This document shows positions 43,842-53,960 of a stretch of 64,000 nucleotides of DNA, in pieces (the first letter of the stretch is position 1; the number at the start of each line of letters is the position of its first letter). The DNA lies in assembly GCA_964500605.1 (NCBI GenBank), contig CAZCOS010000003.1:1-64000 (forward strand), read 5' to 3'. Under the pieces are notes generated by a model, which saw nothing but the letters and a program-made list of their open reading frames with translations, was not told the DNA's origin and did not search any database. The position numbers and the translations under genes are program-made. Origin of the DNA: Sterolibacterium sp964500605 (lineage in GTDB: Bacteria; Pseudomonadota; Gammaproteobacteria; Burkholderiales; Rhodocyclaceae).

Positions 43842-46229
43842 TCAGTTCCGGACCGGCTTGCCGGTTTGCATCATGCCCATGATGCGTTCCTGGGTCTTAG
43901 GATGGTTGAGTAGTGCCATGAAGGCATGCCGTTCGAGGTCCAGCAACCACTGTTCATCGACCAGGCTGCCTGGCTGGATGTCGCCGCCACAGACAATTTC
44001 AGCGATTTTTGCGCCCAGCGTGTAGTCGTGCGCAGAGATGAATCCGCCATCGCGCATATTGACGAGCTGCGCCATGATGGTGGCGATGCCATAACGCCCT
44101 GCAACCGGGAAGCTGCGGCGCAGCGGCGGACGATAACCGGCTGCGGCCATTGCCCGAACCTCGCTACGGGCCACGTTCAACAGTTCATAAGGGTTGTAGA
44201 CAATGATGTCGTCGGGGGCGAGATAGCCCATCTTCTGTGCCTCGAATGCCGATTTCGAGGCATTGGCCATCGCTGCGTTGATGAAATTGCCCTTGAGGAA
44301 CTGCAAGAGATCGTTCCCCTGCGCTGCCAGGGCTGCACGGCGTGCGGCCTCCTTGAGTCCGCCCCCTGCCGGGACCAAACCTACGCCGACTTCCACCAGC
44401 CCGATATAAGACTCCAGCGCGGCCACACGACGATCGACGTGCAGCAGCAACTCGCAGCCCCCACCGAGTGCCAGACCGGCCACGGCAGCCACGACCGGAA
44501 CCTGTGCATATCGCAGGCCCAGATAAGCCTGTTGCAAATCATGCACCACGGGCCCAATGGCCTCGACCCCGCCGGACATGAAAAGCGGCAACACCGCCTG
44601 AAGATCGGCCCCGGCAGAAAAAGCTCCGCCTTCGGCAGCGTCGGTGTTCCAGATGACCAGCCCCTGATAATTCCGCTCCGCTTCGGCCACGGCGCGGTTG
44701 AGCCCTTCGATGACCTGTGGGCCGATGACGTGCATTTTGGTTTTCATGGAGAAAACCAGTACTTCGTCGTTCTGGTGCCAGAGCCGGACCGCCTCATCCT
44801 CGAATACCGTCACCCCGGCCTGTGCTGCGGACGGCCCGCCCTCGCCCACCAGCGAGGCCCGGAAAGCCTGACGACGGTAGACCGGCAGATTGCTTCTGGG
44901 CAGATCCGTTTTCTGGGAAGCCGACCATGAGCCTGTCTGACCATGCACCCCATTGCGTCCATCGAACACCCAGCTCGGCAGCGGTGCGGCACACAAGGCA
45001 CGGCCCGCTTCGATGTCTTCCTTGATCCATTGGGCAATCTGCGACCAGCCTGCCGATTGCCAGATTTCAAAGGGCCCCGTGCTCCATCCATAGCCCCAGC
45101 GCATGGCGAAATCAATGTCGCGCGCGCAATCCGCGATGCTTTCCAGATGGAAGGCCGCGTAATGGAAACCGTCACGGAAGATGGCCCAGAGGAACTGGGC
45201 TTGCGGATGATCGCTGGCACGCAGCGCAGCAAGCCGCTTGGCCGTATCTTTTTCCTTGAGGATTTTCAGAACACCTTCATCCGCCTTGGCCCCTGCCGGA
45301 ACGTAATTGCCCGTGGCCAGATCGAAACGGTGGATTTCCTTGCCAACCTTCTTGAAGAAGCCCGCGCCGGTTTTCTGCCCCAGATTGCCTGCCGCAATCA
45401 GCTTTTCGAGGAGGACCGGCGTACCGTAAACCGTCTGGAAAGGATCATCGGGCAGGTTTTCACGTTGCGTCTTGATGACATGCGCCACGGTGTCCAGACC
45501 GACGACATCGGCCGTGCGGAAGGTGGCAGACTTGGCTCGCCCCAGGCGCGAGCCGGTCAGCTCATCCACCACATCCGGTGTCAGTCCGAATTTTTCGGCT
45601 TCATGAAGGGTGGCCAGAATGCCGAAAATGCCGACCCGGTTGGCAATGAAGTTAGGCGTATCTTTGGCGCGCACCACCCCTTTACCCAGCGTCGTCGTCA
45701 TGAAACCTTCGAGCTGATCGAGGATTTCCGGACGGGTCTGTGCCGTTGGAATCAGCTCGACGAGCGGCATGTAGCGCGGTGGATTGAAGAAATGCACCCC
45801 GCAGAATCGCGCCTTGAGCGCGTCTTCAAATCCATTGGCCAATTCATTGATCGACAGGCCGGACGTATTGGAGGCAAAAATCGCATGAGCCGCCAGATGG
45901 GGCGCGACTTTCCGGTAAAGATCGTGTTTCCAGTCCATGCGCTCGGCAATGGCTTCGATGACCAGATCACATTCCCCCAGCAAGGCGAGGTGGTCGTCGT
46001 AATTAGCAGCCTGGATGAGCGCGGCATCCTCGGCATTGCCCAGCGGAGCCGGGTTCAGTTTTTTCAGGTTTTCAATGGCGCGTAGCGCGATGCCATCTTT
46101 GGGCCCTTCTTTGGCGGGTAGATCAAAGAGCACGACTGGCACCTTGGCATTGATGCAGTGGGCTGCAATCTGCGCACCCATGACACCCGCCCCCAGGACG
46201 GCCACTTTACGGACGATGAAATGACTCAC
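43842..46229 (-). CDS. fadN: 3-hydroxyacyl-CoA dehydrogenase / enoyl-CoA hydratase (FadN type)
   Basis: This 795-residue bifunctional enzyme has the dehydrogenase first: NAD-binding LGAGVMGAQIAAH near the N-terminus and the C-terminal 3HCDH domain up to about residue 400. The enoyl-CoA hydratase domain follows (AGLALGGGCELLLHVDR, with oxyanion glycine). This order is opposite to E. coli FadB. The start is GTG with a GGAGG site. It works with the acyl-CoA dehydrogenase upstream and the thiolase downstream. Confidence 0.93.
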   Translation of the reverse strand: MSHFIVRKVAVLGAGVMGAQIAAHCINAKVPVVLFDLPAKEGPKDGIALRAIENLKKLNPAPLGNAEDAALIQAANYDDHLALLGECDLVIEAIAERMDWKHDLYRKVAPHLAAHAIFASNTSGLSINELANGFEDALKARFCGVHFFNPPRYMPLVELIPTAQTRPEILDQLEGFMTTTLGKGVVRAKDTPNFIANRVGIFGILATLHEAEKFGLTPDVVDELTGSRLGRAKSATFRTADVVGLDTVAHVIKTQRENLPDDPFQTVYGTPVLLEKLIAAGNLGQKTGAGFFKKVGKEIHRFDLATGNYVPAGAKADEGVLKILKEKDTAKRLAALRASDHPQAQFLWAIFRDGFHYAAFHLESIADCARDIDFAMRWGYGWSTGPFEIWQSAGWSQIAQWIKEDIEAGRALCAAPLPSWVFDGRNGVHGQTGSWSASQKTDLPRSNLPVYRRQAFRASLVGEGGPSAAQAGVTVFEDEAVRLWHQNDEVLVFSMKTKMHVIGPQVIEGLNRAVAEAERNYQGLVIWNTDAAEGGAFSAGADLQAVLPLFMSGGVEAIGPVVHDLQQAYLGLRYAQVPVVAAVAGLALGGGCELLLHVDRRVAALESYIGLVEVGVGLVPAGGGLKEAARRAALAAQGNDLLQFLKGNFINAAMANASKSAFEAQKMGYLAPDDIIVYNPYELLNVARSEVRAMAAAGYRPPLRRSFPVAGRYGIATIMAQLVNMRDGGFISAHDYTLGAKIAEIVCGGDIQPGSLVDEQWLLDLERHAFMALLNHPKTQERIMGMMQTGKPVRN

Positions 46230-46244
46230 GGTGTTTTCCTCCGT

Positions 46245-48035
46245 TCAAAAGAGATCAGCTTCGAGATCGAGCAAACAGGCGGCTCCCGAACGTGCCTGAC
46301 GGATCAGGCTTGCGGTTTCGGGTAGCAGCCGCGCAAAGTAAAAACGGGCCGTTGCCAGCTTGGCCTTGTAGAACGGGTCGCCCGTACCCTGCTTTTCCAG
46401 GGCAATCTTCGCCATGCGGGCAAAGAGCCAGGCATAGACGAAATGTCCCGCTACACGCAGGTAAGGAACGGCGGCAGCCCCCACTTCCTCCTGGTTTTGC
46501 ATCGCCTTCATGCCCAATTCCATGGTCAGCTTCGTGAGCTTGTCACCCAGATCGGCCAGCGGTTCGATGAATTCTTTCATGGCCTCATCGGCTGCATTTT
46601 CAGCGATGAAGGACTGAACGATCGCCCCAAATTTCTGGAGCTTCGCGCCGCCGTCCATCAGCACCTTGCGTGCCAGCAGGTCCAGCGACTGGATGGTATT
46701 CGTTCCCTCGTAAATCATATTGATACGGGCATCGCGGACATACTGCTCCATGCCGTTTTCGACAATAAAGCCATGGCCGCCGAAAACCTGGAGGGATTCA
46801 GAGGTGGCGATCCAGCCGTTATCCGTCAGGAAAGCCTTGACGATCGGCGTGAGCAAGGTCAGTAGATCGGCGGCATCCTCCCGCACCTTCGGATCAGGAT
46901 GCTTGGTTTCCAGATCGGCCTGCAAGGCAGCGTATAGCGCGAAAGCACGTCCACCTTCGGCATAGGCCCGGGCCGTCAACAACATGCGGCGCACATCGGG
47001 GTGAACGATGATGGGGTCGGCGGCCAGCTCAGGAGCCTTAGCCCCGGAAAGACTGCGCATCTGGAGACGATCACGGGCGTAGGCTACGGCGTTCTGATAA
47101 GCCACTTCCGTCAGGCCCAGCGATTGAAGTCCGACCCCCAGACGCGCTTCGTTCATCATGACGAACATGGCATTGAGCCCCTTGTTTGGCTCACCGATCA
47201 TCCAGCCAGTCGCCTCATCCAGATTCATCTGGCAGGTGGCATTCCCGTGGATACCCATCTTTTCCTCAATCGCCCCGCAGCTGATGGGGTTGCGCACTCC
47301 CGGTTTGCCCTGGGCATCCGGCAGGAATTTGGGGACGAGAAAGAGCGAGATCCCGCGCGTTCCAGCGGGCGCATCAGGCAGACGAGCAAGGACGAGGTGA
47401 AGAATGTTGGCCGACATGTCGTGCTCACCCGCAGAAATAAAAATCTTCGCGCCGGTGATCTTGTAGCTTCCATCTGCCTGCGGTTGTGCCTTGCTGCGCA
47501 ACAAACCGAGATCGGTTCCACAATGCGGTTCGGTCAGGCACATCGTGCCCGTCCACTCGCCCGAGATCAGCTTGGGCAGATAAAGTGCTTTCTGCTCCGG
47601 GGTTCCGTGCGCACGCAGACAGGCATACGCCCCATGCGAAAGACCCGGGTACATGGTCCAAGCCTGGTTCGCCGAATTCAGCATTTCCAGCATCGCGCTG
47701 CTGAGTAGATGGGGCAAACCCTGGCCGCCATATTCCGGGTCGCAGCCCAGAGCCGGCCAGCCTGCCTCAACATATTGCTGATACGCCTCCTTGTAACCGC
47801 GCGGCGTTGTGACGGATTGCGTGGTGCGATCGTAGTGACAGCCTTCCCGGTCGCCGCTGTGATTCAGGGGAAACAGCACTTTGCTGCAAAACTTGCCCAT
47901 TTCTTCCATGAGCTGATCGAGGGTTGCCGCGTCGATGTCGGTATGCGGAGGAATCTCGCGCAAAGCGGCTTCGACATGGTGCAATTCGTGCATGACGAAC
48001 TGCATGTCTCGCAAGGGGGGGGTGTATTGGGCCAT
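46245..48035 (-). CDS. Acyl-CoA dehydrogenase (large, with extra C-terminal domain)
   Basis: This 596-residue flavoenzyme is of the larger acyl-CoA dehydrogenase type with an additional C-terminal domain. It has the substrate-binding MCLTEPHCGTDL and the FAD segment IYEGTNTIQSLDLL, whose Glu is the probable base. The ATG at 48035 follows GAGGAG. It is 15 bases upstream of the fadN-like gene and begins the beta-oxidation operon. Confidence 0.93.
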   Translation of the reverse strand: MAQYTPPLRDMQFVMHELHHVEAALREIPPHTDIDAATLDQLMEEMGKFCSKVLFPLNHSGDREGCHYDRTTQSVTTPRGYKEAYQQYVEAGWPALGCDPEYGGQGLPHLLSSAMLEMLNSANQAWTMYPGLSHGAYACLRAHGTPEQKALYLPKLISGEWTGTMCLTEPHCGTDLGLLRSKAQPQADGSYKITGAKIFISAGEHDMSANILHLVLARLPDAPAGTRGISLFLVPKFLPDAQGKPGVRNPISCGAIEEKMGIHGNATCQMNLDEATGWMIGEPNKGLNAMFVMMNEARLGVGLQSLGLTEVAYQNAVAYARDRLQMRSLSGAKAPELAADPIIVHPDVRRMLLTARAYAEGGRAFALYAALQADLETKHPDPKVREDAADLLTLLTPIVKAFLTDNGWIATSESLQVFGGHGFIVENGMEQYVRDARINMIYEGTNTIQSLDLLARKVLMDGGAKLQKFGAIVQSFIAENAADEAMKEFIEPLADLGDKLTKLTMELGMKAMQNQEEVGAAAVPYLRVAGHFVYAWLFARMAKIALEKQGTGDPFYKAKLATARFYFARLLPETASLIRQARSGAACLLDLEADLF

Positions 48036-48109
48036 CTGCTCGCTCCTCGAAAAAATCACTGACAGGAAAACAGGAAAACAGGCGGGGTAACCGCCCGGCG
48101 TACCAAAAA

Positions 48110-48778
48110 TCAGGTTCCGGTCCTTTTTTTAGAAACCGGTGAGGCAACCTCCGGCAAGGGGGCGCGCAAGCCACCCAAAAGGAAGCTCATCAGACGTGCG
48201 TGAAGAGCCTCCGGATCGCTGTCGTCGAGCCCGCCCAGCACATTCAGGGCATCCGATCCAGAGATTGCGTAAGACATCGCGCCCAGCATGAAATGGAACC
48301 GCCAGAGAATTTCATCGCGTGGCACATCCGGCAAAGCCTTGAAAAGCGCGGCCTTGAAACGTGGAACCGCGCCAGCGTACTCCCGCGCCAAAAAGTCGCG
48401 GATAAAGGGCGTAGGCGAAGCATAAGTCCGCCCCAACAGCCGCATGAAACTATTGCCACCGTTTTCCTTGTCGGCTGCAAGACGGATCGCCACACCGAAA
48501 AAAGTTTCGAGAATCTGCCGTGCGCGCAAAGGCGACGCTCCGGCAGCCGCTTCCAACGCATCGAGCTGCTTGAGGCACTGTTCATTCAACCAGCCCAGAC
48601 GTTGCCGGAACACTTCTTCGATCAATCTTTCCTTGGAACCAAAGTGGTAATTGACCGCAGCCAGATTAACGCCTGCCTGGCTGGTGATCTGGCGCATCGT
48701 GGTTGCTTCGAAGCCGTGCTCAATAAAAAGCAGCTCGGCTGCGCGCAGGATACGGGTACGGGTATCGGCTTCCAGCAT
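48110..48778 (-). CDS. TetR-family transcriptional regulator
   Basis: This 222-residue repressor has an N-terminal TetR HTH (ATTMRQITSQAGVNLAAVNYHFGSKE) and a helical ligand domain. It lies 74 bases upstream of the acyl-CoA dehydrogenase gene on the same strand, so it probably controls the beta-oxidation genes in response to acyl-CoA, as PsrA/FadR-like TetR proteins do. Ligand not determined. Confidence 0.87.
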   Translation of the reverse strand: MLEADTRTRILRAAELLFIEHGFEATTMRQITSQAGVNLAAVNYHFGSKERLIEEVFRQRLGWLNEQCLKQLDALEAAAGASPLRARQILETFFGVAIRLAADKENGGNSFMRLLGRTYASPTPFIRDFLAREYAGAVPRFKAALFKALPDVPRDEILWRFHFMLGAMSYAISGSDALNVLGGLDDSDPEALHARLMSFLLGGLRAPLPEVASPVSKKRTGT

Positions 48779-48847
48779 ATCGAGGATCCTGGTGTTTCAA
48801 ACGGTTGTTTGATTTCAGCAGAAGCCCGAAGCAAAGTCAAGGATAAA

Positions 48848-48874
48848 AAATGTCTGAAATGTCTGAAATGTTTT
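48848..48874. repeat. 9-bp tandem repeat upstream of the TetR gene
   Basis: AAATGTCTG twice exactly and AAATGTTTT once, in the region between the divergent TetR and MASE1 genes. Confidence 0.8.
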
Positions 48875-48960
48875 AACCCTGATTTTTGTCAAATGATTGC
48901 AAGCAATCCGCAGGGGCGTAATAATCGGCAGACGGGCCATTCCGACCGCATTCCCTGTCG

Positions 48961-51900
48961 ATGATTTCTTTTGTCACTCCTGATTCCCCTGCTAAGCCTC
49001 CCGCCCCTGGTCGGCGGCTGCTGGCCATTTTCCTTCTGGCTGTCCTGCATGGTTTTACCGCACTGGGAACGCTCCAGCTTTTTCAGTATTTTCAACACGC
49101 CCAAGCCGTTCAATCTGCCGGGATCGTCCCCACATTCTGGATACCCGATGGGCTTTCCCTGGGTTTCATCCTCCTGTTTGGGGCCTGGCTTTGGCCCGCT
49201 GTTTTGCTTGGTGCAGTGGCGGCGATGCTGCTTGCCGGTTTTTCACCCGCCGAAGCGATTGGCCTGTCCTGTGTATCTCTTTTCAATGTCATGCTCTGCC
49301 GCGCACTGCTGCTGCGCTACGGGAAGTTTGACCCCCATCTGGCCACACTCCGGGATTTCTTTCTTCTTGTCTGGAACAGTGCGCTAGCTGCTTTCCTTTC
49401 CGCGCTGCTTGGAACGCTGATCCAGTACCTGGGCGGCAGCCTGCAAGACAGCTTCTTTTTCTTGAACTTTCTGCGCTGGTGGCAAGGCGTTGTTCTGGGC
49501 TTGATCCTGGGAACCTCCCTTGTTCTGGCCTTCGGCAATCCCGTCGAACGCCCGCTACACCCCCGCTGGACGATCGAATGCGTCCTCTGTCTGGTACTTG
49601 GCGTCCTTTTTGGTCACCTCATTCTGGTAGACAAACACTTCGCCCCCATCGCCCCGCTCGCTTCGGACAACTGGATGTTCCTTTTCACGGCCTGGGCGGC
49701 GGTGAGCTGCGGGAGGCGCGCGGTCACAGCCATCGTCACCCTGTTTGCGATACAAGGTCTGCTCGGCGTTTTCACGGGCGAGGGATATTACGCAAAAGAC
49801 CTGATCCAGACCGGGCTGATGCAATACTGGTTTCTTCTCATTCTTTGTGCTTGCATCGGCTTTTCGCTGGCCACGCTCCTGTTTGAACGCAAGCGGAAAT
49901 CCGCTGAAACCACCCGCGCCCTTCAATACGCCGAAGACGTGCTGAAAAGCCTCCCCGGCATTTTTTATGTCATCGATCAGGGCGGTCGCCTGCTGAAATG
50001 GAACCCGGCTTATCGCGAAAAAACGGGCTATTCGAACGAAGAACTCAGCAACGATTTTTCCGTACTGAATCTTTTTCAAGGTGAAGAAAAGAACCTGATT
50101 ATCGAGCGGATGCGCGATGTTTTCATCCATGGTGAAGCCCAGGCCGAAGCCCTGCTCTGTTCAAAATCCGGCAAGCTCACGCCTTACCATTTCACCGGCC
50201 GTCGTACCGAGCTCAATGGGGAAGTCTGTCTGGTAGGGCTCGGACAAGACATATCCGAACGCAAACAAGCAGAAACCGCCATTCGCGAAAGCGAGCTGAA
50301 ATATCGGCAGCTGATCGAAAACGACACGACCTTCGTCACCATCCTCGACGGCGATGGGAAAATCCTGATGGCCAATTCGGCCAATGCCCACATGTTTGGA
50401 GCCGAACCTGATGCTTTGATTGGCCGTTCGCTGCGCGAGCTTGACCCGGATCATGCCGAACAATTCATCGAGCGTTATCGTCAGATCATCGCCACCGGCG
50501 AATCGATGACCACGGAAAACCCCTTCCCGGTCAAAGATGGCACCATCCGCTGGTTCCGCGCCCATCTATGCCCCATACGCGACACAAACGGTAAAGCCGT
50601 TGCCGTTCAGGTGGTCGCCTTCGACATCAGTGACCGCAAGCACGCTGAAGAAGCCCTGCAACGCAACGAAGCCCTGATGAAATTCGCACTGGATGGCGCG
50701 GGAGATGCCATTTGGGATTTAGACATCCCCACCTGGCGCGCCACCTTTTCTCCGCGCTGGAAAGAAATGCTGGGCTATGGGTCCGATGAAGACGTTGAGG
50801 GGCTGGAAAACTGGATGGAACGCATCCACCCTGAAGACCAGGAAGACGTCCAGAAAACCGTCGAAGCCATGCTCAGCGGAAAGATCAATACGACCTCCAA
50901 CGAAATCCGCGTTCTTTGCAAGGATGGCCATTGGAAATGGGTGCTGTCACGCGGCATGGTGACTGATTTCGATGCCGAAGGCCGACCCTTGCGACAAGTC
51001 GGGACCTGCGCAGACATCTCCCTCATCAAGGATCATCAATATCAGCTCGAACATCTGGCCCATTTCGACCCACTCACCGATCTGCCCAACCGTGTTCTGT
51101 TAGCGCATCGGCTCCAGCAGGCCATGGCCCAGACCTTGCGGCGCGGCCAGACGCTGGCGGTGGCCTACCTCGATCTGGACGGATTCAAGGAAGTCAATGA
51201 TCTTCACGGCCACCAGGCGGGCGACGACCTGCTCGTCGCTCTGGCCCAGCGCATGAAAGACACCTTGCGCGAAGGGGACACCCTGGCCCGTATCGGTGGA
51301 GATGAATTTGTTGCCGTTCTGACGGACTTGAATGACAGTAAAGACTGCATGCCCGTACTCAGTCGCCTCCTTACGGCCAGCTCGAAGCCTGTCTCTTTGG
51401 GCAACCTTTCGATGAACGTCTCCGCCAGCATCGGCGTCACGCTCTTCCCTGGCGACGGTGGCGACGCGGACCAACTCGTCCGTCACGCTGACCAGGCCAT
51501 GTACCAAGCCAAGCAATCCGGCAAGAATCGCATCCATCTTTTCGATGTCCGTCACGATTCCGCCATTCAGGCGCAGCACGAAACCATCGGCAACATCCGG
51601 CGCGGACTCGCCTCGGGCGAATTCGTTCTCTACTACCAACCCAAGGTCAACATGAAGACCGGTAAGCTGATCGGAGCCGAAGCCTTGATCCGCTGGCTAC
51701 ACCCGGAACGTGGCCTGATCCCCCCCCTTGAATTTCTGCCCGTCATCGAAAACCAGGAAGCCAGCCTGGAGCTTGGCGAATGGGTCATCGACACGGCCCT
51801 GACGCAAATCGAAGCCTGGCAAAACGAAGGGCTTGAAGTCTGTGTCAGCGTCAACATCTCCGTCTATCAGCTTCAACAGGAAAATTTCATCGCCCGGCTA

Positions 51901-52716
51901 AGCGATGTCCTGGCCGCCCACCCCATGGTCGATCACGCCCTGCTGGAGCTGGAAATTCTGGAAACCGGGGCCATTGACGACCTGCCCCAGGTCATCCGGC
52001 TCATGCGCTCCTGCCAGGCTTTGGGCATCCGCTTCGCCATCGACGATTTCGGAACGGGTTATTCCTCACTCAGCTACCTGAAACGTCTACCGGATGCCGT
52101 CCTGAAGATCGACCAGGGTTTCGTTCGTGACATGCTCGAAGACCCGGATGATCTGGCCATCGTCGAAGGGGTCATCGGTCTGGCGCGAGTCTTCCGCCGC
52201 GAAATCATCGCCGAAGGCGTGGAAACCGTCGATCATGGCGAATTATTGCTGCAACTGGGCTGCCACCTCGCCCAAGGCTATGGCATCGCCCGCCCCATGC
52301 CTGCCGAAAGGCTGCCTGGCTGGGTCGCGAGCTGGCAGCCTGACCCGCGCTGGCTGGCCTGGTCCGCCATTTCCTTTCCCAATCCAGACACCTCCCTCGT
52401 GCTGGCTGAAGTCCGACATCGCCGCTGGCTAAGACAACTCAATCAACGTATTGAAGGCCTCATCCACAGCACTACGCCCAGCACCAGCCCGCTGTCAGAC
52501 TGGCTGAACGAACGAGGGAGCCGGTATCAAACCGCATTTGACGGTTTCGATACGCTCACCCAGCTCCTGGAGCAGATGCACCAACTTGCCTTGACAGCAC
52601 TCTCGGAGCACGCAAAAGGAAGCGAAGCAGAGGCACTGGAAACACTCCGGCAGATGGACAAACTGAACGAAACGCTCCTGGCCCGCCTGCGCCCTTTGGC
52701 ACTTGCCGCCTGCTGA
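48961..52716 (+). CDS. MASE1-PAS-GGDEF-EAL membrane c-di-GMP enzyme
   Basis: This 1251-residue protein has an N-terminal MASE1 sensor of about eight membrane helices (1-310), three PAS domains (about 320-690), GGDEF (about 700-860) and EAL (about 880-1130) domains. Cyclase site RIGGDEFVAVL (about 777) is intact, with I-site REGD five residues ahead. The EAL site is intact too (GAEALIRW, DDFGTGYSS, EGVET). So both synthesis and breakdown of c-di-GMP are possible. A C-terminal helical extension of about 110 residues is unexplained. It diverges from the TetR gene. Confidence 0.93.
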   Translation: MISFVTPDSPAKPPAPGRRLLAIFLLAVLHGFTALGTLQLFQYFQHAQAVQSAGIVPTFWIPDGLSLGFILLFGAWLWPAVLLGAVAAMLLAGFSPAEAIGLSCVSLFNVMLCRALLLRYGKFDPHLATLRDFFLLVWNSALAAFLSALLGTLIQYLGGSLQDSFFFLNFLRWWQGVVLGLILGTSLVLAFGNPVERPLHPRWTIECVLCLVLGVLFGHLILVDKHFAPIAPLASDNWMFLFTAWAAVSCGRRAVTAIVTLFAIQGLLGVFTGEGYYAKDLIQTGLMQYWFLLILCACIGFSLATLLFERKRKSAETTRALQYAEDVLKSLPGIFYVIDQGGRLLKWNPAYREKTGYSNEELSNDFSVLNLFQGEEKNLIIERMRDVFIHGEAQAEALLCSKSGKLTPYHFTGRRTELNGEVCLVGLGQDISERKQAETAIRESELKYRQLIENDTTFVTILDGDGKILMANSANAHMFGAEPDALIGRSLRELDPDHAEQFIERYRQIIATGESMTTENPFPVKDGTIRWFRAHLCPIRDTNGKAVAVQVVAFDISDRKHAEEALQRNEALMKFALDGAGDAIWDLDIPTWRATFSPRWKEMLGYGSDEDVEGLENWMERIHPEDQEDVQKTVEAMLSGKINTTSNEIRVLCKDGHWKWVLSRGMVTDFDAEGRPLRQVGTCADISLIKDHQYQLEHLAHFDPLTDLPNRVLLAHRLQQAMAQTLRRGQTLAVAYLDLDGFKEVNDLHGHQAGDDLLVALAQRMKDTLREGDTLARIGGDEFVAVLTDLNDSKDCMPVLSRLLTASSKPVSLGNLSMNVSASIGVTLFPGDGGDADQLVRHADQAMYQAKQSGKNRIHLFDVRHDSAIQAQHETIGNIRRGLASGEFVLYYQPKVNMKTGKLIGAEALIRWLHPERGLIPPLEFLPVIENQEASLELGEWVIDTALTQIEAWQNEGLEVCVSVNISVYQLQQENFIARLSDVLAAHPMVDHALLELEILETGAIDDLPQVIRLMRSCQALGIRFAIDDFGTGYSSLSYLKRLPDAVLKIDQGFVRDMLEDPDDLAIVEGVIGLARVFRREIIAEGVETVDHGELLLQLGCHLAQGYGIARPMPAERLPGWVASWQPDPRWLAWSAISFPNPDTSLVLAEVRHRRWLRQLNQRIEGLIHSTTPSTSPLSDWLNERGSRYQTAFDGFDTLTQLLEQMHQLALTALSEHAKGSEAEALETLRQMDKLNETLLARLRPLALAAC

Positions 52717-52725
52717 GTCACGGCC

Positions 52726-52977
52726 TCAGTGCAGCCGCTTCAACTGCATGATTTCCGTCCACAACTGCGTATTTTCGATGAACAAATAAGCCATCATCGC
52801 CATGAGCTGCAAGGTCTCCTCTCGATGCGGCATATCCTTGAACAACTCGATGGTGTGTGTGATCGCGATGGCCTTCATCGCGTCATAATTCAGCCCTTCC
52901 CAGTCGAGTGGTTTGTCTAGGGCCGTTTCATCGACAATATCCGAAAGCAGCTCCATCAGATTTACAGTCGTTTCCAT
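52726..52977 (-). CDS. Hypothetical small protein
   Basis: This 83-residue protein is all-helical in prediction by eye and unlike any family I recall. It is acidic at the N-terminus (MELLSDIVDETALD) and has a hydrophobic patch around LQLMAMMAYLFIENT. The GGGAGGG ribosome site before the ATG at 52977 supports translation. It lies between the convergent MASE1 gene and the divergent DUF1295 gene. Confidence 0.6.
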   Translation of the reverse strand: METTVNLMELLSDIVDETALDKPLDWEGLNYDAMKAIAITHTIELFKDMPHREETLQLMAMMAYLFIENTQLWTEIMQLKRLH

Positions 52978-53073
52978 GACACCCTCCCGACCAGATACGG
53001 TATAGCGTGCGGACGATTTCAGTATGGCACAGGAAACCCCACAGCAAGATCGTAATCTTTCCGGCAATCTCTC

Positions 53074-53844
53074 GTGAATCCCACCAGCCCCGACACTTAC
53101 CACGCCATCCAGATTGCCTTGCTGATCCTCGGTGCGTTCACGCTCTATGGAACGATCAAGGGAATGAGTGCCTATGGGCGTCTGCAAAACCCCAATGACA
53201 CGGCCTGGACCCTGCCTTCGCCGATGGCCTGGCTGCTTTTTGAATCACCCCAGCTGTTCGCCTTCGCCCTGACCTTCTGGTTGAGTGCCCAAACCCATTC
53301 GATCACGGCAATCACGCTCTTTGTGCTTTGGCAGACACACTATCTGCATCGTGGCCTGCTTTATCCCTTGCGCAGAAAGAGCCAAGGGAAGCGTTTCCCC
53401 ATTCTGGCCGTCGTTTTCGGCTTTGCTTTCAACCTGATGAATGGTTACGCCAATGGCTATGCCGTTGCCCATGCCTCCCATCTTGGCGGTAACGACTGGC
53501 TACTCAGCCCCTGGTTCATCGGCGGTCTGCTGATCGCTCTTTTGGGTTGGGGGATCAATTTTCAGGCTGACAATCTGCTGATTGACCTGCGGCGCGATGG
53601 CTCAACGGGCTACAAAATCCCTCATGGCGGACTCTTTCGATATGTATCTGCAGCCAATTATTTCGGTGAAATCCTGCTCTGGTGCGGCTGGGCACTGATG
53701 AGCATGACACTGGCCGGAGGCGTTTTTGTCCTCTTCACCCTGGCCAATCTGGTACCCCGCGCCTTGAACAGTCACCGCTGGTATCGGCAAAACTTTCCCG
53801 ACTATCCCACCGAACGTCGGGCGATTTTTCCCTTCATTTTGTGA
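53074..53844 (+). CDS. DUF1295 / steroid 5-alpha reductase-like membrane protein
   Basis: This 256-residue protein with about six helices matches the 3-oxo-5-alpha-steroid 4-dehydrogenase/isoprenylcysteine methyltransferase superfamily. The conserved C-terminal stretch is KIPHGGLFRYVSAANYFGE, a probable NADPH or SAM site. The start is GTG at 53074. Substrate unknown. It converges with the small secreted protein gene, with a terminator between. Confidence 0.8.
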   Translation: MNPTSPDTYHAIQIALLILGAFTLYGTIKGMSAYGRLQNPNDTAWTLPSPMAWLLFESPQLFAFALTFWLSAQTHSITAITLFVLWQTHYLHRGLLYPLRRKSQGKRFPILAVVFGFAFNLMNGYANGYAVAHASHLGGNDWLLSPWFIGGLLIALLGWGINFQADNLLIDLRRDGSTGYKIPHGGLFRYVSAANYFGEILLWCGWALMSMTLAGGVFVLFTLANLVPRALNSHRWYRQNFPDYPTERRAIFPFIL

Positions 53845-53890
53845 CGTTCAAGCCCTCAGGAAGGGCCACGGCAAGACGACAAAAATGCAA

Positions 53891-53927
53891 AAATCGGGCT
53901 GCCGGAAACATGCCGACAACCCGATTT
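53891..53927. terminator. Bidirectional terminator hairpin
   Basis: Arms AAATCGGG / CCCGATTT with a longer imperfect inner stem and a 7-base loop. A-rich sequence precedes it and a T-run lies further downstream, so it can serve both convergent genes. Confidence 0.65.
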
Positions 53928-53960
53928 CTGACCGCTTTTTCGATGAATCCCGACCTGCTT

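Noticed and set aside
43926..46085. Two long open frames on the plus strand (334 and 380 residues) opposite the dehydrogenase gene
   Set aside because: They lie antisense to a clear FadN-type enzyme and have no recognisable domain; such frames are common opposite GC-rich genes.
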